64,000 nucleotides of DNA from an uncultured Oscillospiraceae bacterium (lineage in GTDB: Bacteria; Bacillota; Clostridia; Oscillospirales; Oscillospiraceae): positions 1 through 64,000 of the forward strand of contig CAJUPS010000010.1 in the NCBI GenBank assembly GCA_910588045.1, in the 5' to 3' direction. Under the pieces are notes generated by a model. The model saw only the letters and a program-made list of their open reading frames with translations. It ran no database searches and had not been told where the DNA came from. Both the position numbers and the translations under genes were made by a program. Shown here piece by piece: positions 57,287 to 64,000 of the stretch (position 1 is the first letter of the stretch; the number at the start of each line of letters is the position of its first letter).

Positions 57287-58435
57287 ATGGTAAAAACGAT
57301 CTCCCTTTTAGGTTCCACCGGTTCCATCGGGCGGCAGACCCTGGACGTCTGCCGGGAGCAGGGCATCCGGGTGGCCGCCCTGACGGCAAGGAGCAGCATT
57401 GATTTACTGGAGGAGCAGGCCCGGGCGTTCCGCCCCCGGCTGGTGGCCGTGAGCGAGCTGGAGCCCGCGCTGGAGCTGGCGAAGCGGCTGGCGGGGCTGG
57501 ACATCGAGGTGGCCTACGGCCTGGAGGGTCTGCGGCGGGCCGCGTCCCTGGATGAGAGCGAGGCGGTGGTCACCGCCGTGGTGGGCATGGCGGCGCTGTG
57601 GCCCACGATGGCCGCCATCGAGGCGGGCAAGCGGGTAGCCTTCGCCAATAAGGAGACCCTGGTCTGCGCCGGTGAGCTGGTAATGGAGGCCGCGCGGCGG
57701 TACGGGGCGGAGATCATCCCCGTGGACAGCGAGCACTCCGCCATTTTCCAGTGTCTCCAGGGGAGCCGGGACCGTGGAGAGATCAAAAGATTGCTCCTGA
57801 CCTGCTCCGGCGGGCCGTTTTTCGGTCTGAGCCGGGAGGAGGTGGGCAGGAAGACCAAGGCGGACGCCCTCCGCCATCCCAACTGGAGCATGGGGGAGAA
57901 GATCACCATTGACTGCGCCACGCTGATGAACAAGGGGCTGGAATTTATCGAGGCCATGCGGCTGTTCCGGGTAACGCCGGACCAGGTGGAGGTGGTCATC
58001 CACCGCCAGAGTATCATCCACTCCATGGTGGAGTTCAAGGACGGCGCGGTCATCGCCCAGCTGGGCACGCCGGATATGCGCCTGCCCATCCGGTACGCGC
58101 TGACCTACCCGGACCGGAAGCAGTCGTCGCTCCCGCCGCTGGACCTGCTGCAATGCCCCCCGCTGACCTTTGCCCCGCCGGATTTGGAGGCGTTTCCCTG
58201 CCTGAAAATGGCCATGGACTGTGCCCGGACCGGCGGGACCAGCTGCGCGGTGCTCAACGGGGCCAACGAGGCGGCGGTGGAGCTGTTCCGGCAGGAGAGG
58301 ATCGCTCTCGGGCAGATTCCGGAGCTGGTGGCGGAAGCCCTGGAGAAAACGTCCAATGTCAGCCATCCCGCCATGGAGGACATCCTGGAGGCGGACAGAA
58401 GGGCCCGGGCGTGTGTGGAGAGGGCGGTCTTATAA
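57287..58435 (+). CDS. dxr: 1-deoxy-D-xylulose 5-phosphate reductoisomerase
   Basis: First committed step of the MEP isoprenoid pathway. 382 residues. NADPH-binding LLGSTGSIGRQTLDV near 6-20, ANKETLVCAGELV near 122, PVDSEHSAIFQCLQG near 146 with the metal-binding Asp/Glu, CSGGPFF, ATLRHPNWSMGEKITIDCATLMNKGLE-type motif (HPNWSMGEKITIDCATLMNKG) and a C-terminal domain. Just after the GNAT gene. Confidence 0.96.
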   Translation: MVKTISLLGSTGSIGRQTLDVCREQGIRVAALTARSSIDLLEEQARAFRPRLVAVSELEPALELAKRLAGLDIEVAYGLEGLRRAASLDESEAVVTAVVGMAALWPTMAAIEAGKRVAFANKETLVCAGELVMEAARRYGAEIIPVDSEHSAIFQCLQGSRDRGEIKRLLLTCSGGPFFGLSREEVGRKTKADALRHPNWSMGEKITIDCATLMNKGLEFIEAMRLFRVTPDQVEVVIHRQSIIHSMVEFKDGAVIAQLGTPDMRLPIRYALTYPDRKQSSLPPLDLLQCPPLTFAPPDLEAFPCLKMAMDCARTGGTSCAVLNGANEAAVELFRQERIALGQIPELVAEALEKTSNVSHPAMEDILEADRRARACVERAVL

Positions 58436-59232
58436 TGGATCTTGGAATGCCCGCCTTGATTGAGCTGCGGTCGCTGGAGGACTGTGCGCGGCTGTGCCGG
58501 GAGCTGGGGCTGCAATTTGTGGAATGGAACATGAACCTGCCCCAGTGCCAGCCGGAGCGGATGGAGGCCGCCGTCCTGCGGAGAATCCGGGAGCAATATG
58601 GCATCTACTTCACGCTCCATCTGGACGAGAACCTGAACCCCTGCGATTTCAACCCGCGCGTTGCAGGGGCCTATATCCGCACGGCGGAGGACGCCATCGC
58701 GCTGGCAAAAGAGCTGGAAATGCCAATTTTGAATATGCACTTGTCCAAGGGCGTATACTTTACATTGCCGGACCGTAAAATTTTCCTGTTTGACCAGTAC
58801 CGGGAGCGCTACCTGTCGGACCTGCGCACCTTCCGGGACCGGTGCGAGGCGGCCGTCGGGGCGGCGGATGTCAAAATCTGCGTGGAAAACAGTGACGGAT
58901 TCACGGATTTCCAGCTGGAGGCCCTGGACCTGCTGCTCGAGAGCCCCGTCTTTGCCCTGACTTTTGATATTGGACATAACCACAGCATTGGCGGGACAGA
59001 TGAGCTGCCCATTCTGGAGCGCCGGACGCGCCTGATCCACTTCCATTTCCACGATACGCAAGGGAAAAAGAACCATCTCCCCTTAGGCGCCGGAGAAATT
59101 GACATTCCAAAGAATCTGGCGCTGGCAGAGAGCTGTGGCGGCCGCATCGTCCTGGAAACGAAGACAGTATCTGGACTAAGGGAATCAGTCCGTTGGTTGC
59201 AGGAATGTCATTCACGTACCCCGGGGAGTTAG
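58435..59232 (+). CDS. TIM-barrel sugar isomerase/epimerase-like protein
   Basis: A 265-residue protein of the xylose-isomerase-like TIM barrel (AP endonuclease family 2) superfamily. Visible features: LHLDENLNPCD near 60, ILNMHLSKGV near 99, KICVENSDG near 145 with a likely metal-binding Glu, FALTFDIGHNHSIG near 175, LIHFHFHDTQGKKNHLPLGAGEID near 202 and IVLETK near 241. The start overlaps the dxr stop (TAATG). It is not a usual member of this operon; the substrate is not predictable. Confidence 0.85.
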   Translation: MDLGMPALIELRSLEDCARLCRELGLQFVEWNMNLPQCQPERMEAAVLRRIREQYGIYFTLHLDENLNPCDFNPRVAGAYIRTAEDAIALAKELEMPILNMHLSKGVYFTLPDRKIFLFDQYRERYLSDLRTFRDRCEAAVGAADVKICVENSDGFTDFQLEALDLLLESPVFALTFDIGHNHSIGGTDELPILERRTRLIHFHFHDTQGKKNHLPLGAGEIDIPKNLALAESCGGRIVLETKTVSGLRESVRWLQECHSRTPGS

Positions 59233-59247
59233 CGAAAGCAAAACGGT

Positions 59248-59548
59248 AGGGGCTGCCGATCACCACGCTGAAATAGACGCTGAAGACTGGTAAGCGGACA
59301 GCAGCAAGTTTAGGCCGGAAATCTGTGCCTCGGGCGCAAAAAACAATAACCCCCGTTATCAGGTATCGCGCTCCGCGCGATGCCCCCGAGGGAATCCAAA
59401 ACCGCAGGTTTTGGCGCACTTTTGCCTTCTTTTCCTGCGAGGGAAAAGAAGGCCGCCGTCCGGGCGCGGGAGCCCGGGCTATCAAACAGAAACAGGCAGC
59501 GGCGGCCCGGAGGGCCGCAAACGAACCACCCAGCAAAGAGGTAAAACC
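59248..59548. repeat. Composite dispersed repeat, copy before rseP
   Basis: Fills the 316-nt gap 59233-59548. The first ~115 nt match the copy at 2343-2460; AATAACCCCCGTTATCAGG starts at 59343; then small stems, CCTTCTTTTCC/GGGAAAAGAAGG (59425-59452) and a CGGGCGCGGGAGCCCGGGC palindrome, ending at the rseP ribosome binding site. No gene is seen inside. It interrupts an otherwise compact operon. Confidence 0.7.
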
Positions 59549-60610
59549 ATGTATATTGTAATCGCCATCCTTCTCTTTGGAGTCCTGATCGCCGCCCACG
59601 AGTGGGGCCACTTCATCGCCGCGCGGCTGTGCGGCGTAACCGTCCACGAGTTTGCCATCGGCATGGGCCCCATGGTCTGGCATAAGGACGGGAAAAAGGG
59701 GACAAAATTCACCCTCCGGGCCCTGCCCATCGGGGGCTTCTGCGCCATGGAGGGGGAGGAAACGGAGTCCGAAGACCCCCACAGCCTGTCCAACCAGGGC
59801 TTCTGGAAAAAGATCCTGGTCTTCGCCGCCGGTGCGGCCATGAACTTCCTGGTAGGGGTCCTGATCATCCTGGTCCTGAATTTCCAGGCGGCGGGGTTCT
59901 ACGTGCCGGTGGTCGCCGGGTGCGCCCCGGAGTTCGAGGCCGTCAACGGGGCGGCGCTGCTGGAGGGGGACGAATTTCACTCCATCAACGGCTCCCGGGT
60001 GTACCTGACCGGCGACATCGACCTGCTGCTGATGCTGGCCAATCGCCAGAGCATCGACCTGGTGGTGCTCCGGGACGGGGAGCAGGTGGAGTTTAACGAC
60101 CTGTCCGTGGGCACCTACAGCGACAGCGAGGGCAACCCCTACCAGGGCTACGGCTTCTACCGCTCCGCCGTGGTGAGGGAGGCCACCCTGGGCGCACGGC
60201 TGCAATATACCTGGTATAATGCCGTCGACTTTGTGCGGACGGTGTGGTTCAGCCTGCAAATGCTGGTCACCGGCAGCGCGGGGGTCAGCGACCTGAGCGG
60301 ACCGGTGGGCATCGTGTCCACCATCAACGAGGTGGGCGCCCAGAGCGCCAGCGTGGCGGACGCCCTGGCCAATATCGCCTATTTCGGGGCCATGATCGCC
60401 GTCAACCTGGCGGTGATGAACCTGCTGCCCATTCCCGCCCTGGACGGGGGGCACATCATGTTCCTGATCGTCTCCACCATTGGAGAAAAGGTGTTCCATA
60501 AGAAGGTCCCTATGAAGTACGAGGCCATCATCAATATGGTGTTCCTGGCCCTGCTGATGGGGCTGATGCTGTTTGTCACATTCAACGACGTGATGAAGCT
60601 GATTCACTGA
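59549..60610 (+). CDS. rseP: RseP/RasP site-2 metalloprotease
   Basis: Intramembrane zinc protease, 353 residues. The first helix carries HEWGH (residues ~21-25, HExxH), a PDZ domain lies in the middle (GDEFHSINGSRVYL), and the C-terminal helices carry NLLPIPALDGGH with the third zinc ligand in LDG. It cleaves anti-sigma factors or remnants of signal peptides in related bacteria. AAAGAGG precedes ATG 59549; the longer frame lies in repeat DNA. ispG follows at 13 nt. Confidence 0.95.
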   Translation: MYIVIAILLFGVLIAAHEWGHFIAARLCGVTVHEFAIGMGPMVWHKDGKKGTKFTLRALPIGGFCAMEGEETESEDPHSLSNQGFWKKILVFAAGAAMNFLVGVLIILVLNFQAAGFYVPVVAGCAPEFEAVNGAALLEGDEFHSINGSRVYLTGDIDLLLMLANRQSIDLVVLRDGEQVEFNDLSVGTYSDSEGNPYQGYGFYRSAVVREATLGARLQYTWYNAVDFVRTVWFSLQMLVTGSAGVSDLSGPVGIVSTINEVGAQSASVADALANIAYFGAMIAVNLAVMNLLPIPALDGGHIMFLIVSTIGEKVFHKKVPMKYEAIINMVFLALLMGLMLFVTFNDVMKLIH

Positions 60611-60623
60611 GGAGGTCCTTGCC

Positions 60624-61661
60624 GTGACCAGACAAATCATGATTGGGAGCGTCCCCGTGGGGGGAGGCGCTCCCGTTTCCATCCAGTCCATGTGTAATAC
60701 CAAGACGGACGATGTTCCCGCCACCGTGGACCAGATCCTCCGCCTGGAGGAGGCCGGGTGCGAGATCATCCGGGTGGCCGTGCCGGATATGGCGGCTGCG
60801 CGGGCCATAGGGGCCATCAAGAGCCGTATCCATATCCCCCTGGTGGCGGACATCCATTTCGACTACAGGCTGGCCCTGGGGTGCGCCGCCCAGGGGATCG
60901 ATAAGATCCGCATCAACCCCGGCAACATCGGCGGGGAGGACCGGGTCAAGGCGGTGGCGGATGCCTGTCGGGAGAGAAAAATCCCCATCCGTATCGGGGT
61001 CAACGGCGGCTCCCTGGAAAAGGAGCTGCTGAAAAAATACGGAGGCGCTACGCCGGAGGCCCTGGCGGAGAGCGCCCTGGGCCACGCGGCCCTGCTGGAG
61101 AAGTTCGACTTTACGGACATCTGTATCTCCGTGAAGTGCTCCTCCGTCCCGGTGACCATGGGGGCCTACCGGCTGCTGCGTGAGAAATGTACATATCCGC
61201 TGCACCTGGGCGTCACCGAGGCGGGCACGCCCTCCATGGGGGTGATAAAGTCCGCCATGGGCATCGGGGGCCTGCTGTGCCTGGGGGTTGGGGATACTCT
61301 GCGGGTGACCCTGACGGCGGACCCGGTGGAGGAGATCCATGCGGCCAGAAAGATCCTCCTCGCCGCCGGACTGCGCCAGGAGGGGCCCAATGTGATTGCC
61401 TGTCCCACCTGCGGGAGGACCAATATTGACCTCATTCCCATAGCGGAGGAGGTGGAGCGCCGTCTTGCGGGCTGCACGAAACCCATCACCGTAGCGGTGA
61501 TGGGCTGCGCGGTGAACGGCCCGGGCGAGGCCGCCGCCGCCGATGTGGGCATCGCCGGGGGAAAGGGAGAGGGCCTGCTCTTCCGCAAGGGGCAGATCCT
61601 CCGGAAGGTCCCCCAGGACAGGCTTGTGGACGAGCTGATGGAGGAGATCGGCAAACTGTGA
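60624..61661 (+). CDS. ispG: 4-hydroxy-3-methylbut-2-en-1-yl diphosphate synthase
   Basis: Penultimate step of the MEP pathway, a 4Fe-4S enzyme. 345 residues. IMIGSVPVGGGAPVSIQSMCNT at the start, ADIHFDYRLAL, KIRINPGNIG near 95, GVNGGSLEK, TEAGTP, and the cluster cysteines in ACPTCGR near 263 and VMGCAVNGPGEA near 300. Start GTG 60624 with GGAGG 8 nt upstream. Last gene of the run; dxr and ispG are thus in one operon. Confidence 0.97.
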   Translation: MTRQIMIGSVPVGGGAPVSIQSMCNTKTDDVPATVDQILRLEEAGCEIIRVAVPDMAAARAIGAIKSRIHIPLVADIHFDYRLALGCAAQGIDKIRINPGNIGGEDRVKAVADACRERKIPIRIGVNGGSLEKELLKKYGGATPEALAESALGHAALLEKFDFTDICISVKCSSVPVTMGAYRLLREKCTYPLHLGVTEAGTPSMGVIKSAMGIGGLLCLGVGDTLRVTLTADPVEEIHAARKILLAAGLRQEGPNVIACPTCGRTNIDLIPIAEEVERRLAGCTKPITVAVMGCAVNGPGEAAAADVGIAGGKGEGLLFRKGQILRKVPQDRLVDELMEEIGKL

Positions 61662-61680
61662 GGAAAGTTTTTTGAAATCC

Positions 61681-61710
61681 GGGGAACAATTTGGATAGAC
61701 GTCCGTCTAA
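61681..61710 (+). promoter_or_regulatory. Possible ECF-sigma promoter before the DUF4358 gene
   Basis: GGGGAAC (61681-61687), 16 nt, CGTCTAA (61704-61710). The AAC at -35 and CGTC at -10 with this spacing are typical for extracytoplasmic-function sigma factors in Firmicutes. A following inverted repeat (GACGTCC... GGACGGTCC... GACGGAC) is also notable. Confidence 0.4.
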
Positions 61711-61759
61711 GAGGACGGTCCGTATGACGGACGAAACAAAAATTACCTTGGAGGTACAC

Positions 61760-62248
61760 ATGAAAAAACTGACAGCACTATTTCTGAGCCTGCTTCTGCT
61801 CCTGGCCCTGGCCGCCTGCGGCGGCGGAAACGGGGGGCAGAGCAAGGAGGCACCCGACCTGAACAAGTATTACGAGGACTTTATGGCGTCCCTGGGGGCG
61901 GACAATCAGCCCGCCATGATGGACGTGGAGGCGGAGCAGATCGCCCAGGTATACCCCGGTCTGGAGAGCTATGGCTTGAAGCAGTCCGTGTTGAAGATGG
62001 CGATGATCTCCTCCGTGGCCTATGAGTTTGCCCTGGTGGAGCTGGAGGACGGGTCCAAGGCCCAGGAGGTGGCGGACATCTTCCAGGCCCGGATCGACTA
62101 CCAGATTGAGAACGGGGCGTTCTACCCCATGACGCTGGAGGGCTGGGAGCAGGCGGAGATCATTACCCAGGGGAACGTGGTTGCTCTCATCGTCGCCCAG
62201 GGGGACCAGGCCCGGGCGGTAGAGGCGTTTAACGGCCTGTTCGCGTAA
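61760..62248 (+). CDS. DUF4358 lipoprotein
   Basis: A 162-residue lipoprotein. Signal MKKLTALFLSLLLLLALAAC with lipobox Cys at about 20, then a Gly/Ser linker and a ~130-residue domain (YPGLESYGLKQSVLKMAMISSVAYEFALVELEDGSKAQEVADIFQARID) that matches DUF4358, common in gut Clostridia. It precedes MBOAT and DHHW genes, an association suggesting envelope polysaccharide modification. GGAGGT lies 7 nt before the ATG at 61760. Function unknown. Confidence 0.87.
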   Translation: MKKLTALFLSLLLLLALAACGGGNGGQSKEAPDLNKYYEDFMASLGADNQPAMMDVEAEQIAQVYPGLESYGLKQSVLKMAMISSVAYEFALVELEDGSKAQEVADIFQARIDYQIENGAFYPMTLEGWEQAEIITQGNVVALIVAQGDQARAVEAFNGLFA

Positions 62249-62255
62249 CAATGCC

Positions 62256-62290
62256 GGGGCATACATGTGACAGCGCATGTATGCCCCTCT
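62256..62290 (+). terminator. Terminator/attenuator between the lipoprotein and MBOAT genes
   Basis: Perfect 12-bp stem GGGGCATACATG (62256-62267) / CATGTATGCCCC (62276-62287) followed by TCTTT, 20 nt before the MBOAT start. Confidence 0.75.
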
Positions 62291-62308
62291 TTACAGGAGA
62301 GAAGCATC

Positions 62309-63697
62309 ATGATTTTTTCCAGCCTGCCCTTTCTGTTTTTCTACCTCATGGCCGTACTGGCCGTGTACAAGCTCTCGCCGCTGAAGCTGCGGAATCTGAT
62401 TTTGTTGTTGGTGAGCCTGTTCTTCTACGGCTGGGGCGAACCCGTTTACATCCTCATCATGTTTCTGTCCATCGCTGTGGACTACATCCACGGGATGTTG
62501 GTGGAGCGCTGGCGGGCGGACGACAGGAAGGCCCGGCGGGCAGTGATGTCCTCGGTCATCTTCAACCTGGGGATCCTGGTGTTCTTCAAATACTGGGATT
62601 TCATTGCCGGGAACGTGAACGCGCTGACGGGGACCGCGCTCCTGCCCGTTCTGGGGCTGCCCCTGCCCATCGGGATCAGCTTCTACACCTTCCAGACGAT
62701 GAGCTATACCATTGACGTCTACCGCCAGGACGCGCCTGTGCAGAAAAACTTGGTGAGCTTTGGGGCCTATGTGACCTTGTTCCCCCAGTTGATCGCGGGC
62801 CCTATCGTCCGCTATAAGTCCGTGGCGGACCAGCTGGAGGGCCGCCGGGAGGACCTGGAGAAATTCGTCTCCGGCATCCGGCGCTTCACCGTGGGCGCGG
62901 CGAAAAAGGTCCTGCTGGCCAACGCCATCGGGCAGCTGTGGGAGCAGTCCCTGGCGTCGGAGAGCCTGACGGCCGTTGGCGCGTGGCTGGGCCTGGCGGC
63001 CTATGCCTTCCAGATCTACTTTGACTTCTCCGGCTACAGCGACATGGCCATCGGCCTGGGGCGGATGCTGGGGTTCGAGTTCTTGGAGAACTTCAACTAC
63101 CCATATATCTCCAAATCCGTGGTGGAGTTCTGGAAGCGCTGGCACATCTCCCTGACCACCTGGTTCCGGGAGTACGTGTACTTCCCCCTGGGGGGCAACC
63201 GGGTGCCCAAGTGGAAGTGGATCCGGAACATCCTCATTGTCTGGACCCTCACCGGCATTTGGCACGGGGCGGGATGGAACTTCCTGCTGTGGGGCCTGTA
63301 CTACGGCGCGTGGATGCTGGCGGAGCGCCTCTTCCTGGAGAAATGGCTGGAGAAGCTGCCCGGGGCGGTCCGGCACGTCTATACCATGGGCATTGTCCTC
63401 GTCGGCTGGGCGCTGTTCGCCGTAGAGGACATGGGACGGCTGGGGGCGTACTTCGGCTCCCTGTTCGGAGGCGGGGGATGGTTTCGCCCCGTGGACGGCT
63501 ACCGGCTGCGGACCTACCTGCCGACGCTGGTCATCCTGGCAATCAGCTCCACCCCCCTGATGGGAAAGCTGTGGAACAGGCTGGGGGAGAGGACCCAGGC
63601 GCTGCTCCAGCCGCTGCTGGTGCTGGGGGCGCTGATCCTGTGTACGGCGTCTCTGGTGGATGCGGGCTACAACCCGTTTCTGTATTTCCGGTTCTGA
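62309..63697 (+). CDS. MBOAT O-acyltransferase (AlgI/DltB-like)
   Basis: A 462-residue polytopic membrane acyltransferase, about 10-12 helices, that moves acetyl groups to a surface polymer. Family motifs: FPQLIAGPIVRYKSV near 165-180, FDFSGYSDMAIGLGRMLGF near 240, EFWKRWHISLTTWFREYVYFPLGGNR near 275 and the catalytic-His segment LTGIWHGAGWNFLLWG near 317. CAGGAG precedes ATG 62309. Followed by a DHHW/AlgX-like gene, the usual partner. Confidence 0.93.
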   Translation: MIFSSLPFLFFYLMAVLAVYKLSPLKLRNLILLLVSLFFYGWGEPVYILIMFLSIAVDYIHGMLVERWRADDRKARRAVMSSVIFNLGILVFFKYWDFIAGNVNALTGTALLPVLGLPLPIGISFYTFQTMSYTIDVYRQDAPVQKNLVSFGAYVTLFPQLIAGPIVRYKSVADQLEGRREDLEKFVSGIRRFTVGAAKKVLLANAIGQLWEQSLASESLTAVGAWLGLAAYAFQIYFDFSGYSDMAIGLGRMLGFEFLENFNYPYISKSVVEFWKRWHISLTTWFREYVYFPLGGNRVPKWKWIRNILIVWTLTGIWHGAGWNFLLWGLYYGAWMLAERLFLEKWLEKLPGAVRHVYTMGIVLVGWALFAVEDMGRLGAYFGSLFGGGGWFRPVDGYRLRTYLPTLVILAISSTPLMGKLWNRLGERTQALLQPLLVLGALILCTASLVDAGYNPFLYFRF

Positions 63698-63712
63698 GAG
63701 GAGGGAGAAACT

Positions 63713-64000
63713 GTGAGCAAAAAAATGTCCCAGCGCGTCACGGCGCTGATTTTCTGCGTGTTTCTGGCGGGCTTCGGCCTGCTGCACATCGTTCTCCCGG
63801 ACCGGACCTTTTCCCCGGTGGAGAACCGGAACCTGGCCCAGCTGCCTGCGTTCTCCTGGTCCGCGCTGGTGGATGGCAGCTACACCTCCAAGCTGGAGAA
63901 ATACCTGGAGGACCAATTTCCCCTCCGGGACGGCTGGATGGGGCTGAAGACCCGGTACGAGTACCTGTTGGGCAAGCGGGAGTTTCACGGGGTGTACCTC
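63713..64000 (+). CDS. DHHW/AlgX-like protein, 3' end beyond the window
   Basis: The first 96 codons of a gene starting at GTG 63713 after GAGGAGGG. The N-terminus has a signal-anchor helix (VTALIFCVFLAGFGLLHIVL) followed by FSPVENRNLAQLPAFSWSALVDGSYTSKLEKYLEDQFPLRDGWMGLK, the typical beginning of DHHW-family proteins (SGNH/AlgX-like) that act with MBOAT transferases in surface O-acetylation. The catalytic part lies outside the window. Confidence 0.85.
   Translation, partial: MSKKMSQRVTALIFCVFLAGFGLLHIVLPDRTFSPVENRNLAQLPAFSWSALVDGSYTSKLEKYLEDQFPLRDGWMGLKTRYEYLLGKREFHGVYL

Noticed and set aside
1..64000. CRISPR array
   Set aside because: No set of short direct repeats with regular unique spacers was seen, and no cas genes.

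Overview
The window is a GC-rich (about 60 %) bacterial chromosome segment. Gene content (RF3, FeoA/FeoB, membrane pyrophosphatase, RNase M5, RidA, SLH-anchored surface protein, DUF1934-argS, pyrH-frr-uppS-cdsA-dxr-rseP-ispG) together with AGGAGG-type ribosome binding sites points to a Firmicute of class Clostridia. The GC content and neighbour families fit an Oscillospiraceae-type gut anaerobe (Flavonifractor/Lawsonibacter/Oscillibacter-like). That placement is inference from families, not from a marker gene. Genes are densely packed, often with ATGA overlaps. Almost every gene has a long antisense shadow frame that is not real.

Layout. 0-4.2 kb: RF3 gene, a small divergent XRE regulator pair, cobT-cobU. 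4.2-12.8 kb: a signalling operon (receiver, hybrid kinase with HPt, second hybrid kinase fused to a DegV fatty-acid-binding domain, FapA, CheX, CheY-like receiver) with no DNA-binding output domain. 12.8-15.9 kb: ferrous iron uptake operon on the minus strand, with repeated TTAG-N6-CTAA boxes. 16-20.2 kb: dihydropyrimidinase and, divergently, a secreted SLH-anchored 5'-nucleotidase. 20.2-25.5 kb: murI-DUF1934-argS block flanked by inverted copies of a ~200 bp repeat and interrupted by an AT-rich two-gene island. 25.5-29.4 kb: molybdate ABC transporter (modCBA) and a MoeA-like molybdopterin-binding protein. 29.5-30.6 kb: a DUF1540 protein and two overlapping half-size TauE/SafE transporters. 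30.6-36.7 kb: LacI-type regulator and, from a divergent promoter with a LacI-like operator, four tandem HAD-family paralogues followed by a circularly permuted cofactor-independent phosphoglycerate mutase homologue. 36.7-39.7 kb: MgtC/SapB and HppA. 40.4-46.2 kb: PfkB kinase, RidA, holA-rnmV-GNAT (minus), a small membrane protein, FAD oxidoreductase. 46.3-51.3 kb: nucleoside kinase, thiamine pyrophosphokinase, an ATPase, tRNA-Gly, rplS. 51.3-53.7 kb: a minus-strand operon of two acetyltransferases, a membrane protein and a ferredoxin-nitroreductase, preceded by promoter, 18-codon reading frame and terminator, an attenuator-like layout. 53.9-61.7 kb: pyrH-frr-uppS-cdsA-(GNAT)-dxr-(TIM barrel)-rseP-ispG, coupling UMP kinase and ribosome recycling to isoprenoid, phospholipid and envelope-proteolysis genes. 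61.7-64 kb: DUF4358 lipoprotein behind a possible ECF promoter, then MBOAT acyltransferase and a DHHW protein cut by the window end.

The strongest candidates for something undescribed are: (1) the LacI / four-HAD / permuted-iPGM operon at 30.6-36.7 kb, where the phosphomutase-family protein keeps all seven metal/nucleophile residues but has its two halves in swapped order, and where every HAD protein lacks the usual second aspartate of motif I; (2) the kinase-receiver-DegV fusion; (3) the leader-frame/terminator arrangement before the acetyltransferase-nitroreductase operon; (4) a family of composite hairpin repeats that sit immediately before ribosome binding sites (prfC, cobT, pfkB-like, rseP).
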